From NCBI GenBank assembly GCA_964549505.1, contig CAZJVD010000001.1, forward strand, positions 186,001 to 250,000: a stretch of DNA of 64,000 nucleotides, read 5' to 3'. A program made the position numbers and the translations under genes. Below, piece after piece: positions 52,544 to 60,900 of the stretch (position 1 is the first letter of the stretch; every line of letters begins with the position of its first letter). This DNA comes from CAZJVD01 sp964549505 (lineage in GTDB: Bacteria > Bdellovibrionota > UBA1018 > CAZJVD01). Below the pieces are notes generated by a model. That model was not told the DNA's origin. It searched no databases and saw nothing but the letters and a program-made list of their open reading frames with translations.

Positions 52544-53701
52544 ATGAAAAACAACGGCGTCTTGGTGCTTGAATTAAAAAACGGAGAGGCTCCCAGGGAG
52601 TTTCCTGGTGTGCTCTTCGGCTCATCCTGCGCACCCGAACGTGCGCACACGACGGACCGAGGTTTTGGCGAAGTCGTTTTCAACACGTCGATGACGGGTT
52701 ACCAAGAAGTACTGACGGATCCTTCTTATTACGGACAGATCGTTGTCATGACGTCGCCTCACATCGGCAATACGGGTGTGAATAAAAAAGATTTTGAGAG
52801 TCGGAAGTCATGGGTCTCCGGTTTTGTCGTTCACGAAGCCTGCACAGCCTCATCAAACTGGAGAAGCGAGCAAGAATTCGAAAGCTTTCTCGTCGAACAA
52901 GGTATCCCAGGCATCTCACGCGTTGACACACGAGCCGTCACACGGTTTCTCCGCACGAGTGGCGCCGTTCGCGGCGTGATTCTTCCCATCGAGCGACGTC
53001 ACGAAGCTCAAGATCTTCTGAAAAAATTGCCGGCGTTCGAAGGTCGCGACTTGATCCGCGAGGTGACCGTCAAGACTCCATTCTTTTGGCCCCAGTCAAA
53101 CGGTGCGAACAGCAAGGGCCCCAGTCCGTACGTTGTCGCTCTCGACTTTGGTGTAAAGTTCAACCTCTTGAACGAACTGGCCAATCGCGGCTGTCGCATC
53201 GAGGTATTGCCAGCTTCCGTGACAGCAAACGAGATTCTCGAACGCAAACCCGATGGTATTTTTCTCTCGAACGGACCCGGCGATCCGACCGCAGCTCCGT
53301 ACGCTGTTGAAACCATTCGCGCGCTGATCGGAAAAATTCCCATTTTCGGCGTGTGCATGGGTCATCAGATCCTGGCACTCGCTTGTGGCGCAAAAGTCAT
53401 GAAACTCAAGTTTGGTCATCGTGGAAGCAACCAGCCGGTCTATGACCGCGGTCGCGATCGTGTCGAGATCAGCTCACACAACCATGGCTATGCCGTCGAC
53501 GGTACAACCCTGCCATCCGATGCCGAGATCACCCACGTCAATCTCAATGACAAAACGGTCGAAGGCTTTCGCCTTCGCGGAAAAAATGCGTACTCCGTGC
53601 AGTATCATCCAGAAGCAAACCCGGGCCCGCATGATTCGTATCACCTCTTTGACGAATTCGTAAAAAGTCTTGGGCACCTTGGGCAGACCCGGAATGTTTG
53701 A
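52544..53701 (+). CDS. carA: Carbamoyl-phosphate synthase small subunit
   Basis: A 385-residue glutamine amidotransferase subunit that supplies ammonia to CarB. The triad is Cys271 in FGVCMGHQ, with His355 and Glu357 in QYHPEANPG. The N-terminal swivelling domain is intact (FNTSMTGYQEVLTDPSYYGQIV). The ATG at 52544 comes 2 nt after the pyrC stop. carB is not in the window, which breaks the usual carAB pairing. The stop TGA overlaps the following unknown gene. Confidence 0.96.
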   Translation: MKNNGVLVLELKNGEAPREFPGVLFGSSCAPERAHTTDRGFGEVVFNTSMTGYQEVLTDPSYYGQIVVMTSPHIGNTGVNKKDFESRKSWVSGFVVHEACTASSNWRSEQEFESFLVEQGIPGISRVDTRAVTRFLRTSGAVRGVILPIERRHEAQDLLKKLPAFEGRDLIREVTVKTPFFWPQSNGANSKGPSPYVVALDFGVKFNLLNELANRGCRIEVLPASVTANEILERKPDGIFLSNGPGDPTAAPYAVETIRALIGKIPIFGVCMGHQILALACGAKVMKLKFGHRGSNQPVYDRGRDRVEISSHNHGYAVDGTTLPSDAEITHVNLNDKTVEGFRLRGKNAYSVQYHPEANPGPHDSYHLFDEFVKSLGHLGQTRNV

Positions 53702-54335
53702 AAAATACCTCGAGCCCATCGTCGAAGAGTACACCACGGGCGAATACTACCGTGAAGTGACCAAAGCGAAGTCGGAGTACTTCGAGAAGGCCGGTATTGT
53801 TTACGACGACGACTCCGAATTCGAAGAACGCATGAACATTTTCATGGATTGGTATGTCTTCGACCGCGATCTTCCAGGCGTCGATCTCCCGCCTGTCCGT
53901 TCTTTTTTTCGAAAAGAAAAAAGTCGTTTCAACGACGAGGAGCTCGTGATTTACCGAGATCTTTGCGCCACAGTGCACTCCATCTTTCGGCTCAAACGCT
54001 TTGGATGGTTCAAGCGCCACCTGGTGGTCCAGGACTTGTTTTCACGCAAGGCTTACAAGGTCATGGATACGGTGATCAACCGTGGCTTTTCGAAGGGAGA
54101 CATCTTCGAAGCTCGCTTGATTCCGTTTCGCGGACAGTTTTTCTTTTCAAAGGGGTTCTGTTTTCACCCGAGCGAGATGGAATCGTTTATTCTCGGCGAG
54201 ATAAAAAAAGTCCGCTTTCAAGATCAAGCCCGCCAGACCAAACTCATGCTCCAGCTTTCTTCGATGAAGCTCAAGCATCTGCGATTTCAACATATCGACG
54301 TACGCCACATCTACACGTTCGATTCGAGGTTGTGA
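53694..54335 (+). CDS. Conserved-looking cytosolic protein of unknown function
   Basis: A 213-residue protein. The ATG at 53694 overlaps the carA stop by 8 nt. It is rich in aromatic and charged residues, with no signal peptide or membrane segment, and reads as alpha/beta with an acidic N-terminus (EEYTTGEYYREVTKAKSEYFEK) and a basic middle (RFGWFKRHLVVQDLFSRKAYKVMD). It sits between carA and the heptosyltransferase-like gene (7 nt after its stop), so it may be cotranscribed with either. I recognise no family. Confidence 0.7.
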   Translation: MFEKYLEPIVEEYTTGEYYREVTKAKSEYFEKAGIVYDDDSEFEERMNIFMDWYVFDRDLPGVDLPPVRSFFRKEKSRFNDEELVIYRDLCATVHSIFRLKRFGWFKRHLVVQDLFSRKAYKVMDTVINRGFSKGDIFEARLIPFRGQFFFSKGFCFHPSEMESFILGEIKKVRFQDQARQTKLMLQLSSMKLKHLRFQHIDVRHIYTFDSRL

Positions 54336-54342
54336 GGCAAGT

Positions 54343-55464
54343 ATGGCCGTCGAGCTTCGTCCACCCCGTCGCATTCTTGCCATGAAACTGAGATCGCTTG
54401 GCGATACCGTTCTGATGACGGCGTCACTCGATATTCTGCATCGAACTTTCCCCGACACTCCGATTGATGTGCTGGTAACGGCAAAGTGGAGTTCGATCTT
54501 AAAAGGCATACCGGGCATCGAAAATATTTACGAGTACGAACGACGCGGCCACGCTGCTTCACGAGCCAAAACGATTGCACGTTGGGCGATCACGCTCCGC
54601 CGTAACCGATACGATTGGGTTCTTGGGTTTCACGCGAGTCCTTCGAGTGCACTCCTTTCGTTCGCGACCGGCGCCGGAACACGGGCCAATCACTTTCACG
54701 GTCATCGCGATTCGAACCGGTATTCGACCGTCGAGATCCCCGGAAAAGGAACGGTCAAACCGATCATCGAACGCGATCTTGACGTATTGCGAGGTCTCGG
54801 AATCGAGATCGAATCGCGTACGATGCCGAAACTCTGTTTCGAACGCGATGAACTCACGCGCGCGCAAAGCTTCTTGTTGCAACAAGGCTTGAAAGCTCCG
54901 TGGGCAGCCATTGGGCTTGGCGCCAGTCGGCCCACCAAAGTTTGGCCGCTCGATCGATTTGCCGAAGTGGCACTTGAACTTGTCATGCGACGCGGACTTC
55001 ACGTCGTCGTTATCGCTGGTCCTGGAGAGAACGCGCTTCGGGACGCTTTTATGGATCGTCTGCGTGAACGTGCACAAGCACAAGGAGTCGATCCACGGTT
55101 TCTATCGCGCGTTCAAGCGCCTGAGTTTTCAAACATCCGTCTACTCGGCGCGACCCTCAGTCTTTGCAATATCTTTGTCGGCAATGACTCGGGCCCGAAA
55201 CACATGGCTGTCGCCTCGGGCACACCCACCGTCACGATGATCGGCCCTGAAGATCCGTTTGAGTGGCACCCGTATTCGCAAGAAGAGCACCCTTACTTAA
55301 ACGTTCCCAACCTTGCGTGTCGCAAAGACGCTCTGCCCGGCTACCCGGCTTGGTGCGGTCTTGACATCTGCACGGTCGAACAACATAAGTGCATGAAACA
55401 GCTCGATGTGCGCCAGGTTTTGGAGCGAGTCGAGCAAGTCGAGAAAAAACGGGTGTTTGTTTGA
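54343..55464 (+). CDS. Glycosyltransferase family 9 (heptosyltransferase-like)
   Basis: A 373-residue GT-B enzyme. The N-terminal RILAMKLRSLGDTVLMTASLDILHRTFP is the GT9 start. The C-terminal half has IGLGASRPTKVWPLDRFAEVA and GNDSGPKHMAVASGTPTVTMIGPEDP, the nucleotide-sugar part with the conserved SGP. These are features of ADP-heptose:LPS transferases. With gmhB elsewhere in the window, heptose addition to the inner core is the likely role. It starts a run of glycan genes with 4-nt or close junctions; the next gene starts TTGA in its stop. Confidence 0.9.
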   Translation: MAVELRPPRRILAMKLRSLGDTVLMTASLDILHRTFPDTPIDVLVTAKWSSILKGIPGIENIYEYERRGHAASRAKTIARWAITLRRNRYDWVLGFHASPSSALLSFATGAGTRANHFHGHRDSNRYSTVEIPGKGTVKPIIERDLDVLRGLGIEIESRTMPKLCFERDELTRAQSFLLQQGLKAPWAAIGLGASRPTKVWPLDRFAEVALELVMRRGLHVVVIAGPGENALRDAFMDRLRERAQAQGVDPRFLSRVQAPEFSNIRLLGATLSLCNIFVGNDSGPKHMAVASGTPTVTMIGPEDPFEWHPYSQEEHPYLNVPNLACRKDALPGYPAWCGLDICTVEQHKCMKQLDVRQVLERVEQVEKKRVFV

Positions 55465-56303
55465 ACCGCATTCCTCTCAGCGTCCTGATCCTCACACGTA
55501 ACGAAGAAAAACTGTTGGCGCGGTGTCTGCGCTCCGTTGCGTGGGCCGACGAGATCGTGATCGTCGACGCTTTGAGTACCGACCGAACAAAAGAGATCGC
55601 TCTTGCGGCGGGTGAACCTTGGTCTGGCAAAACGCGTTTCATCGAACGCGCTTGGAAAGGCTTTCGCGAGGCACGGAACACCAGCCTCGACGAAGCGACG
55701 CACGACCGTGTTCTTGTGATCGATGCGGATGAAGCCTGCACGCCTGAACTGCGCGACCGACTGACGTCCTTGCTCAGCCAGCCGGGTGGCCCACCCAGCG
55801 CTGCTTATAAGATCCAGCGTCTTGAGTTTTTCTTAGGCAAGCCGATTCGATATGGAATCTGGAATCCCAGTTATCAAGACCGCTTCTTCGATCGTCGCGG
55901 TGTTCGCTACATCAACGACGTTCACGAGTATCCTGTTTTCAAAAGTCCGCCCGATCTGATCCACGAGCCGCTCGAGCACAACCCTGACTTTGGAATCGAA
56001 CGGTTTCTGGAGAAGATGAACACGTACACGTCCGTCGAAGCACTCGATCGTTACCAGAAAGGTAAGCGGACCAACCGCTTTCATCTCTTCTTTGCCTTTC
56101 CAGCAATGTTTCTGAAAAACTACTTCTACTACGGGGCTTATAAGGACGGCATTCATGGTTTCGTGATCTCCGTTCTCGAGGGGATTTCGCGCGCCGTCCG
56201 TCACGTCAAAATTTGGAAAATTCAGAACGAGCGCCGGCAGGCTCATCAAACGGCTAGCACCGGAACTCCTGCAAGGCAGCAGACGACGGAACCGGCGCGA
56301 TGA
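55461..56303 (+). CDS. Family 2 glycosyltransferase (WaaE/KdtX-like)
   Basis: A 280-residue GT-A enzyme. The Rossmann start IPLSVLILTRNEEKLLARCLRSVAWADEIVIVD is followed by the metal motif VIDADEA, and the acceptor part has FFLGKPIRYGIWNPSYQDRFFDRR, as in beta-1,4-glucosyltransferases of the LPS core. The start is the rare codon TTG at 55461, overlapping the preceding TGA (TTGA). A frame opening at 55389 would be unlike the family. Overlaps the next gene as ATGA. Acceptor sugar unknown. Confidence 0.88.
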   Translation: MNRIPLSVLILTRNEEKLLARCLRSVAWADEIVIVDALSTDRTKEIALAAGEPWSGKTRFIERAWKGFREARNTSLDEATHDRVLVIDADEACTPELRDRLTSLLSQPGGPPSAAYKIQRLEFFLGKPIRYGIWNPSYQDRFFDRRGVRYINDVHEYPVFKSPPDLIHEPLEHNPDFGIERFLEKMNTYTSVEALDRYQKGKRTNRFHLFFAFPAMFLKNYFYYGAYKDGIHGFVISVLEGISRAVRHVKIWKIQNERRQAHQTASTGTPARQQTTEPAR

Positions 56304-57238
56304 AGATCAGCGGTTTCACCATGGTCCGTAACGGATCACGTTTTGATTATCCGTACCTCGAAGCGATCGCTTCGTTGCTCCCATTGGTCGACGAGATGAT
56401 CGTCAATGTTGGAAAAGGCGAAGACGACACCCTCTTGCAGGTGCAGCGCCTACGTGATCGCGACGCGAGCAGGTCCCAGAGCGGTTTTTCAAAGATACGA
56501 ATTATCGAATCCACCTGGGCCCTCGGTTCGAGCGGTGCTCTCGGCGGTCAGGTTTTAGCCGAGCAGACCAATATCGCTCGCGAAGCGTGCACCGGCGATT
56601 GGCTGATCCATCTTCAAGCGGACGAGATTTTTCATGAGCGTGATCTTGAAAAAATCCGTTTCGCAATGACCCGTGCATGGAGTGATCCGGCGGTCGAAGG
56701 CCTCGTTTTTCCGTACCATCACTTCTATGGATCCTATGATGTCGTCCAACAGACGCGGAGCGCTTACCGTCGCGAGGTACGCGCGTTCAAGAAAGCTTCA
56801 GGAGCCGTGAGCGTCGGCGACGCACAGAGTTTTCGTAAGCTTGATGGCTCGAAGCTTCGTGTGGACCTTGTCGACGCACCCGTTTTTCACTACGGATGGG
56901 TCCGCCCCCCCGAAGTCATGCGAGAGAAGACCTTCTTTATGGATCAGCTCTATCACGGGGCACCCAAGGATTCGGACGCCCAAGTCCGACGTCCCCACTC
57001 GGGAGAAAACTACCGGTACAAGAGGATTTGGGGACTTCAGCCCTTCTCGGGCTCCCATCCTGCCGTAATGACTAAGAGAATCCAGGAAAATGGCTGGACC
57101 TGGACCTGGGCGGATTTTACACGAACACCATTGACGTGGAGTGTCTCCGATCTTAAAAAGATAGTACTGGATCTGGTTGAGCGCTTTACCGGGGTACGAC
57201 TCTTCGAATACCGAAGTTACGAACTCCACAAGTCCTGA
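56300..57238 (+). CDS. Glycosyltransferase-like protein (GT2-type)
   Basis: A 312-residue protein beginning KISGFTMVRNGSRFDYPYLEAIASLLPLVDEMIVNVG, a pattern of GT-A folds. It has LQADEIF in place of the usual DxD-type metal motif, and HHFYGSYDVVQ and FHYGWVRPPEVM in the acceptor half. These suggest an inverting transferase of the core-glycan group. No membrane segment. It lies between two GT2 genes with a 4-nt overlap upstream, and the next gene's start is 17 nt after its stop. Donor and acceptor are not known. Confidence 0.8.
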   Translation: MKISGFTMVRNGSRFDYPYLEAIASLLPLVDEMIVNVGKGEDDTLLQVQRLRDRDASRSQSGFSKIRIIESTWALGSSGALGGQVLAEQTNIAREACTGDWLIHLQADEIFHERDLEKIRFAMTRAWSDPAVEGLVFPYHHFYGSYDVVQQTRSAYRREVRAFKKASGAVSVGDAQSFRKLDGSKLRVDLVDAPVFHYGWVRPPEVMREKTFFMDQLYHGAPKDSDAQVRRPHSGENYRYKRIWGLQPFSGSHPAVMTKRIQENGWTWTWADFTRTPLTWSVSDLKKIVLDLVERFTGVRLFEYRSYELHKS

Positions 57239-57254
57239 TCGGTTCCAGTTACTT

Positions 57255-58118
57255 ATGAAAACCGCAGTCGTCATCACGTCACATAATCAGGCGCATTTTC
57301 TGAAGCTCGGACTTCGCGGTCTCGTTGAGCAGACTGACCAGGATTTTACCGTCTTTATCGCCGACGATGGCTCGACCGATGGGACCGAAGACATCATTCA
57401 ACGCTACAACCCACTTTTAAAAAATGGTGTGCATCGTTTTTGGCAACCTCATCAAGGCTTTCAGAAAGCCAAGATCAATAACGAAGTGTTTCGCAACATC
57501 GGCGACGTCGATGTTGTGATTTGCATGGATGCCGACACGATCCCGCACTACAAGTTTGTTCACGACCACAAAGAGATCCATCGCGGCCTGAATGAAGGTC
57601 GCGGCACAAAGCGTGTTCTTTTCATGGGCCGACGTGTGGATCTGGGACCTGACATGACTGCATCGATGACCGAAGAAAAAGTTCCACGCCTCGTCCGCGG
57701 TCCGTCGTGGGAACTTTTGCAGTCGGGGATGTTCGGTGATTCACGCAATGTTTTGCGCGCGATTCGAATTAAACCGGTCTGGCTTCGTCGCCTTCTGGGT
57801 CGCGATCTCGTCAACGACTTGATTGGTTCCAATTTTTCAGTCAGTCGCGAACTTCTTTTCGAAGTGAACGGTTACAACGAAGATTTTCGTGAGTATTGGG
57901 GCGAAGACGGCGATCTTTTCTTACGCCTTCGCAACGCCGGCGCTGAGATTGTCGGCAGCAAATCGGTTGCGATTCAGTTTCATCTTCATCACCCACGGCG
58001 CGTGGGTCGGATCGAAAGTCAGCGCGAATATCGCGCGCGTCTCTTGCGGCCCGACTATCGAATCTGTCCAAACGGCATTCGAAAGATGACGGAACCGATG
58101 GGTCTCGGAATCGCTTAG
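57255..58118 (+). CDS. Family 2 glycosyltransferase with GT7-like C-terminal region
   Basis: A 287-residue GT-A enzyme: TAVVITSHNQAHFLKLGLRGLVEQTDQDF, IADDGSTDGT, the metal site CMDADT, and the C-terminal NGYNEDFREYWGEDGDLFLRLRNAG, which matches the galactosyltransferase-like (GT7_C) part of many LPS and capsule transferases. The ATG at 57255 gives the normal N-terminus; a frame at 57177 is an overhang through the previous gene. It ends the four-gene glycosyltransferase run. Confidence 0.9.
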   Translation: MKTAVVITSHNQAHFLKLGLRGLVEQTDQDFTVFIADDGSTDGTEDIIQRYNPLLKNGVHRFWQPHQGFQKAKINNEVFRNIGDVDVVICMDADTIPHYKFVHDHKEIHRGLNEGRGTKRVLFMGRRVDLGPDMTASMTEEKVPRLVRGPSWELLQSGMFGDSRNVLRAIRIKPVWLRRLLGRDLVNDLIGSNFSVSRELLFEVNGYNEDFREYWGEDGDLFLRLRNAGAEIVGSKSVAIQFHLHHPRRVGRIESQREYRARLLRPDYRICPNGIRKMTEPMGLGIA

Positions 58119-58122
58119 CACG

Positions 58123-58725
58123 TCAGAGGCGGCTTACTCGAGAATCACATTCCTGTCCGCCAACGCTACTCAAAAGCGAAGTAAAAATGCCCGCGCTCAA
58201 CCGTTCGATAATGTGCTGGTACTGCTCGTGTTCCTGTCCTAGTAGCCCACGAAAGAAAACACGGTCCGACTCACGCTGTATCTCTATTTTTCGCTGTGTT
58301 TTTCCGGGCATTTTTCCAAGCATCTTTCCATCCGAGCCATCCGAGCTCTCGGAGGAGACAACAAGTTCGCCCTGCGTGGAGATCGAGAAAAGGAAGATAC
58401 CTTCTTCATGGCTCGGTCGAAGTAACATCTCCAGTCGAAGCCGCGCTGTTTGAGAACGCGACTTTAAAAGTGCGACCAATGGCTCAAGCAAAACGCGATT
58501 CTTAACACCACGATCAAAACCGCCACCCAGCCAGCGCTCAACAAACTCGACCACTTTCCAGTAGGAGTACGGACTCCGCTGAGGCACAGCCACCGTAATA
58601 TGAAACGACAAGCCGTCGAACTGGCTGCGATACGTCAACACCGCGCGTTCTGCACTCCAGGTGGTCGATGACAGACTGGCTAAGATGATCGCGGCGCCAA
58701 TGGCACCGATGAGAAATCCCCGCAT
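58123..58725 (-). CDS. Exported protein of unknown function with short tandem repeats
   Basis: A 200-residue protein with a signal peptide (cleavage near WSA-ER at about residue 25) and a mixed alpha/beta mature part. Around residues 125-145 it has repeats (SDG-SDG and KMLG-KMPG) encoded by 9- and 12-nt tandem units (58300-58347). No family recognised. It ends 4 nt from the convergent glycosyltransferase gene and lies upstream of no gene on its own strand. Probably periplasmic. Confidence 0.62.
   Translation of the reverse strand: MRGFLIGAIGAAIILASLSSTTWSAERAVLTYRSQFDGLSFHITVAVPQRSPYSYWKVVEFVERWLGGGFDRGVKNRVLLEPLVALLKSRSQTARLRLEMLLRPSHEEGIFLFSISTQGELVVSSESSDGSDGKMLGKMPGKTQRKIEIQRESDRVFFRGLLGQEHEQYQHIIERLSAGIFTSLLSSVGGQECDSRVSRL
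58300..58347 (-). repeat. 12-nt and 9-nt tandem units inside the exported unknown gene
   Basis: TTTTCCGGGCAT, TTTTCCAAGCAT and a degenerate third unit are followed by ATCCGAGCC and ATCCGAGCT. They encode KMPG/KMLG and SDG repeats. Confidence 0.85.
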
Positions 58726-58804
58726 ATCGTGGATCTATAAACGAGTTGCGGGGGAAACGCTACTCAACAAAGCAAACCAAAGTGGGTAAACAGAGCCGAA
58801 GCGG

Positions 58805-59524
58805 TCACTCTTCGAAAGACGGAGGCTTCTTCCACTCAGTTTGAACATGATCGTAGACAAGACGACCGATCTTTCCCATTTCGATACGGGCGAGATCTTT
58901 GAACTGGATTCCGATCCCGACAGGAAACTCTCGCGAATTGCGTTTCGGAATCTGCCAGGTCACAGTCCCTGTCACACGGAAAACAAGTTTTGGAATCACG
59001 AGTTCGACCGTCGATCCAACACCTATGTCAGCGACCGTCGAGACGAAAGCTCCGCCAGCCGAGAGATTGTCGACGCGTACGAAACCGTGTCCTGTGATCT
59101 CCGCCGCGTACGCGCAAGGAATGCGACGGTACTTTCGGTTTTCGGAGCCGTCGTAAGCAGGGCGATTTTTTTCCAGGTAGTGCATAGCCTGATTGAACGG
59201 CTCGTCTTGGATCGGCTTCTGCAAAACAAGCGTCCGTTCAAAACGCATCAAGTTTACGAGAATATCGTCCGGAGCTTTACGATGGAGAATCAACACCCCA
59301 GCTGAAGCTTTTTGCTTCTTCACCCGGTCAACCAGTGCTTGCCCAGAAAATCGTGGGATTGAGTACTCCGTAACCACGAGCTCGGGACTCTGTTCCTGAA
59401 TGACCTCAAGAGCGCGTTCAGAGTTTGGCGCTTGAAAAACTTCGTGGCCTCTCGCCTTCAGAAGCTTACAACAGAGATCCCGATCGACAAGATCGGGGTC
59501 AACGACCAAAGTCTTGAAGTTCAT
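58805..59524 (-). CDS. Receiver-like and PilZ two-domain protein
   Basis: A 239-residue protein. Residues 1-118 form a response-regulator receiver (acidic pair Asp9/Asp11, conserved Lys103), but the phospho-acceptor position is Glu53 (TEYSIP), which mimics a permanently phosphorylated state. Residues about 125-235 are a PilZ domain with the cyclic di-GMP motifs RKYRR (130-134) and NLSAGG (153-158). A cyclic di-GMP responder, possibly independent of a kinase, is likely. Its ATG overlaps the ugd stop as ATGA, so it may control or follow sugar nucleotide synthesis. Confidence 0.9.
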   Translation of the reverse strand: MNFKTLVVDPDLVDRDLCCKLLKARGHEVFQAPNSERALEVIQEQSPELVVTEYSIPRFSGQALVDRVKKQKASAGVLILHRKAPDDILVNLMRFERTLVLQKPIQDEPFNQAMHYLEKNRPAYDGSENRKYRRIPCAYAAEITGHGFVRVDNLSAGGAFVSTVADIGVGSTVELVIPKLVFRVTGTVTWQIPKRNSREFPVGIGIQFKDLARIEMGKIGRLVYDHVQTEWKKPPSFEE

Positions 59525-60858
59525 GCCTGCCCGATTCCACGTCCAATTCCCCGTCCAACACCCCGCCCGACGCCAAAGACCTCAAACCCACTTCGCGTGA
59601 ACCGTTCGCGATCCAGAATATTGCGCCCGTCGAAAATAACCGGTTGCTTGAGGAGCTCGAGCAGGCGTTGCGTCTCCGGATTACGAAACTCATTCCACTC
59701 GGTGAGCAGAACGAGCGCATCAGCGCCCCGACAAGCTTCGTACGAGCTTGCCGCAAAGCAGACATCGGACGTGAGCACTTCGCGGGCATTCGGCATCGCA
59801 ACAGGATCAAAAACTTGAACACGTGCACCGCGCTTGACGAGTTCCGGGATCATCACAAGAGCCGGAGCTTCACGAATATCGTCGGTGTTCGGTTTGAAAG
59901 CGATTCCCCAAACAGCGAACGTCAACCCCTTGAGGTCGGACCCAAACTTGCGCGTGACGTGACCGAGAAGATGTTTCTTTTGGCGTTCGTTGGCATCTTC
60001 TGCGGCTTGCACAATGCCGAGACGAACATCGTTTTTCTCGGCGGTAGCGAGAAGCGCTTTCACATCTTTTGGAAAACACGAACCGCCGTAACCCACACCT
60101 GCGTACAAGAAGTGGCGTCCGATACGTTCGTCCGTGACCATGCCTTTACGAACATCCTCGATATCCGCGCCCACTTTTTCCGTGAGACTACTGAGTTCGT
60201 TCATAAAACTGATACGTGTCGCAAGAAAAGCGTTGCAGGCGTACTTGCTGACCTCTGCCGAAACCGGATGCATGCGCAAGATCGGGTTGCCCTGACGAAC
60301 AAACGGCGCGTAAAGCTCGACCATTTTCTGAAACGCAGTTTCGCTGGTCGTTCCGATGACCACGCGATCCGGTCTAAGAAAGTCGTCAATCGCTGATCCT
60401 TCTTTCAAGAACTCGGGATTGCTCACAACATCGAATGGCTTCTGAGTTGCCGCTTCGATCCATTCGCGCACACGTTGATGCGTGCCGATGGGAACGGTCG
60501 ATTTATTAACGATGAGACGATAGCCGTCCATGCTCCGAGCCACGTCTTCGACAGCGGCTTTCAAAAAACTCAAATCGGCTTCGCCCGTCGGAAGCGACGG
60601 CGTGCCCACTGCCATGAAAATCACTTCGCAAGCTTTGACGGCATCAGCCGCTGATGTCGTGAAACTCAGGCGCTTTTCAGCGACGTTGCGTTTAACGATG
60701 TCTTCGAGACCCGGTTCGTAGATCGGAATCCGACCTTCGCGGAGGGCCTGAACTTTCTTTTCATCCCTATCGACGCAAACGACGGTGTTACCCGTATCCG
60801 CGAAACATGCGCCGGCCACGAGCCCGACATAGCCTGTGCCAATAACAGCCACTTTCAT
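59521..60858 (-). CDS. ugd: UDP-glucose 6-dehydrogenase
   Basis: A 445-residue NAD-dependent enzyme making UDP-glucuronate from UDP-glucose for acidic glycans. The NAD motif is MKVAVIGTGYVGLVAGACFA, the catalytic Cys261 is in GYGGSCFPKD, and the C-terminal UDP-binding domain (TEWNEFR) is normal. The ATG at 60858 gives the standard start; the frame to 60984 is rejected. The extreme C-terminus is a repeated GRGV/GRGI stretch from 12-nt tandem units (59534-59581). It is divergent from a GT2 gene (60901) and upstream of the PilZ gene. Confidence 0.95.
   Translation of the reverse strand: MKVAVIGTGYVGLVAGACFADTGNTVVCVDRDEKKVQALREGRIPIYEPGLEDIVKRNVAEKRLSFTTSAADAVKACEVIFMAVGTPSLPTGEADLSFLKAAVEDVARSMDGYRLIVNKSTVPIGTHQRVREWIEAATQKPFDVVSNPEFLKEGSAIDDFLRPDRVVIGTTSETAFQKMVELYAPFVRQGNPILRMHPVSAEVSKYACNAFLATRISFMNELSSLTEKVGADIEDVRKGMVTDERIGRHFLYAGVGYGGSCFPKDVKALLATAEKNDVRLGIVQAAEDANERQKKHLLGHVTRKFGSDLKGLTFAVWGIAFKPNTDDIREAPALVMIPELVKRGARVQVFDPVAMPNAREVLTSDVCFAASSYEACRGADALVLLTEWNEFRNPETQRLLELLKQPVIFDGRNILDRERFTRSGFEVFGVGRGVGRGIGRGIGQA
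59534..59581 (-). repeat. 12-nt tandem units at the ugd C-terminus
   Basis: ATTCCACGTCCA, ATTCCCCGTCCA, ACACCCCGCCCG and a degenerate unit give the C-terminal repeat GRGI/GRGV. Confidence 0.9.
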
Positions 60859-60900
60859 GGAATCTCTCGCCTCGCTTTGTGCTAGAAATACCCTCATCTC

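Noticed and set aside
52794..52979. Second plus-strand frame inside carA (61 residues)
   Set aside because: It is an alternative frame within an intact carA and has no start signal.
59644..60396. Plus-strand frame of 250 residues opposite ugd
   Set aside because: It is an antisense shadow of the conserved ugd gene without recognisable motifs.
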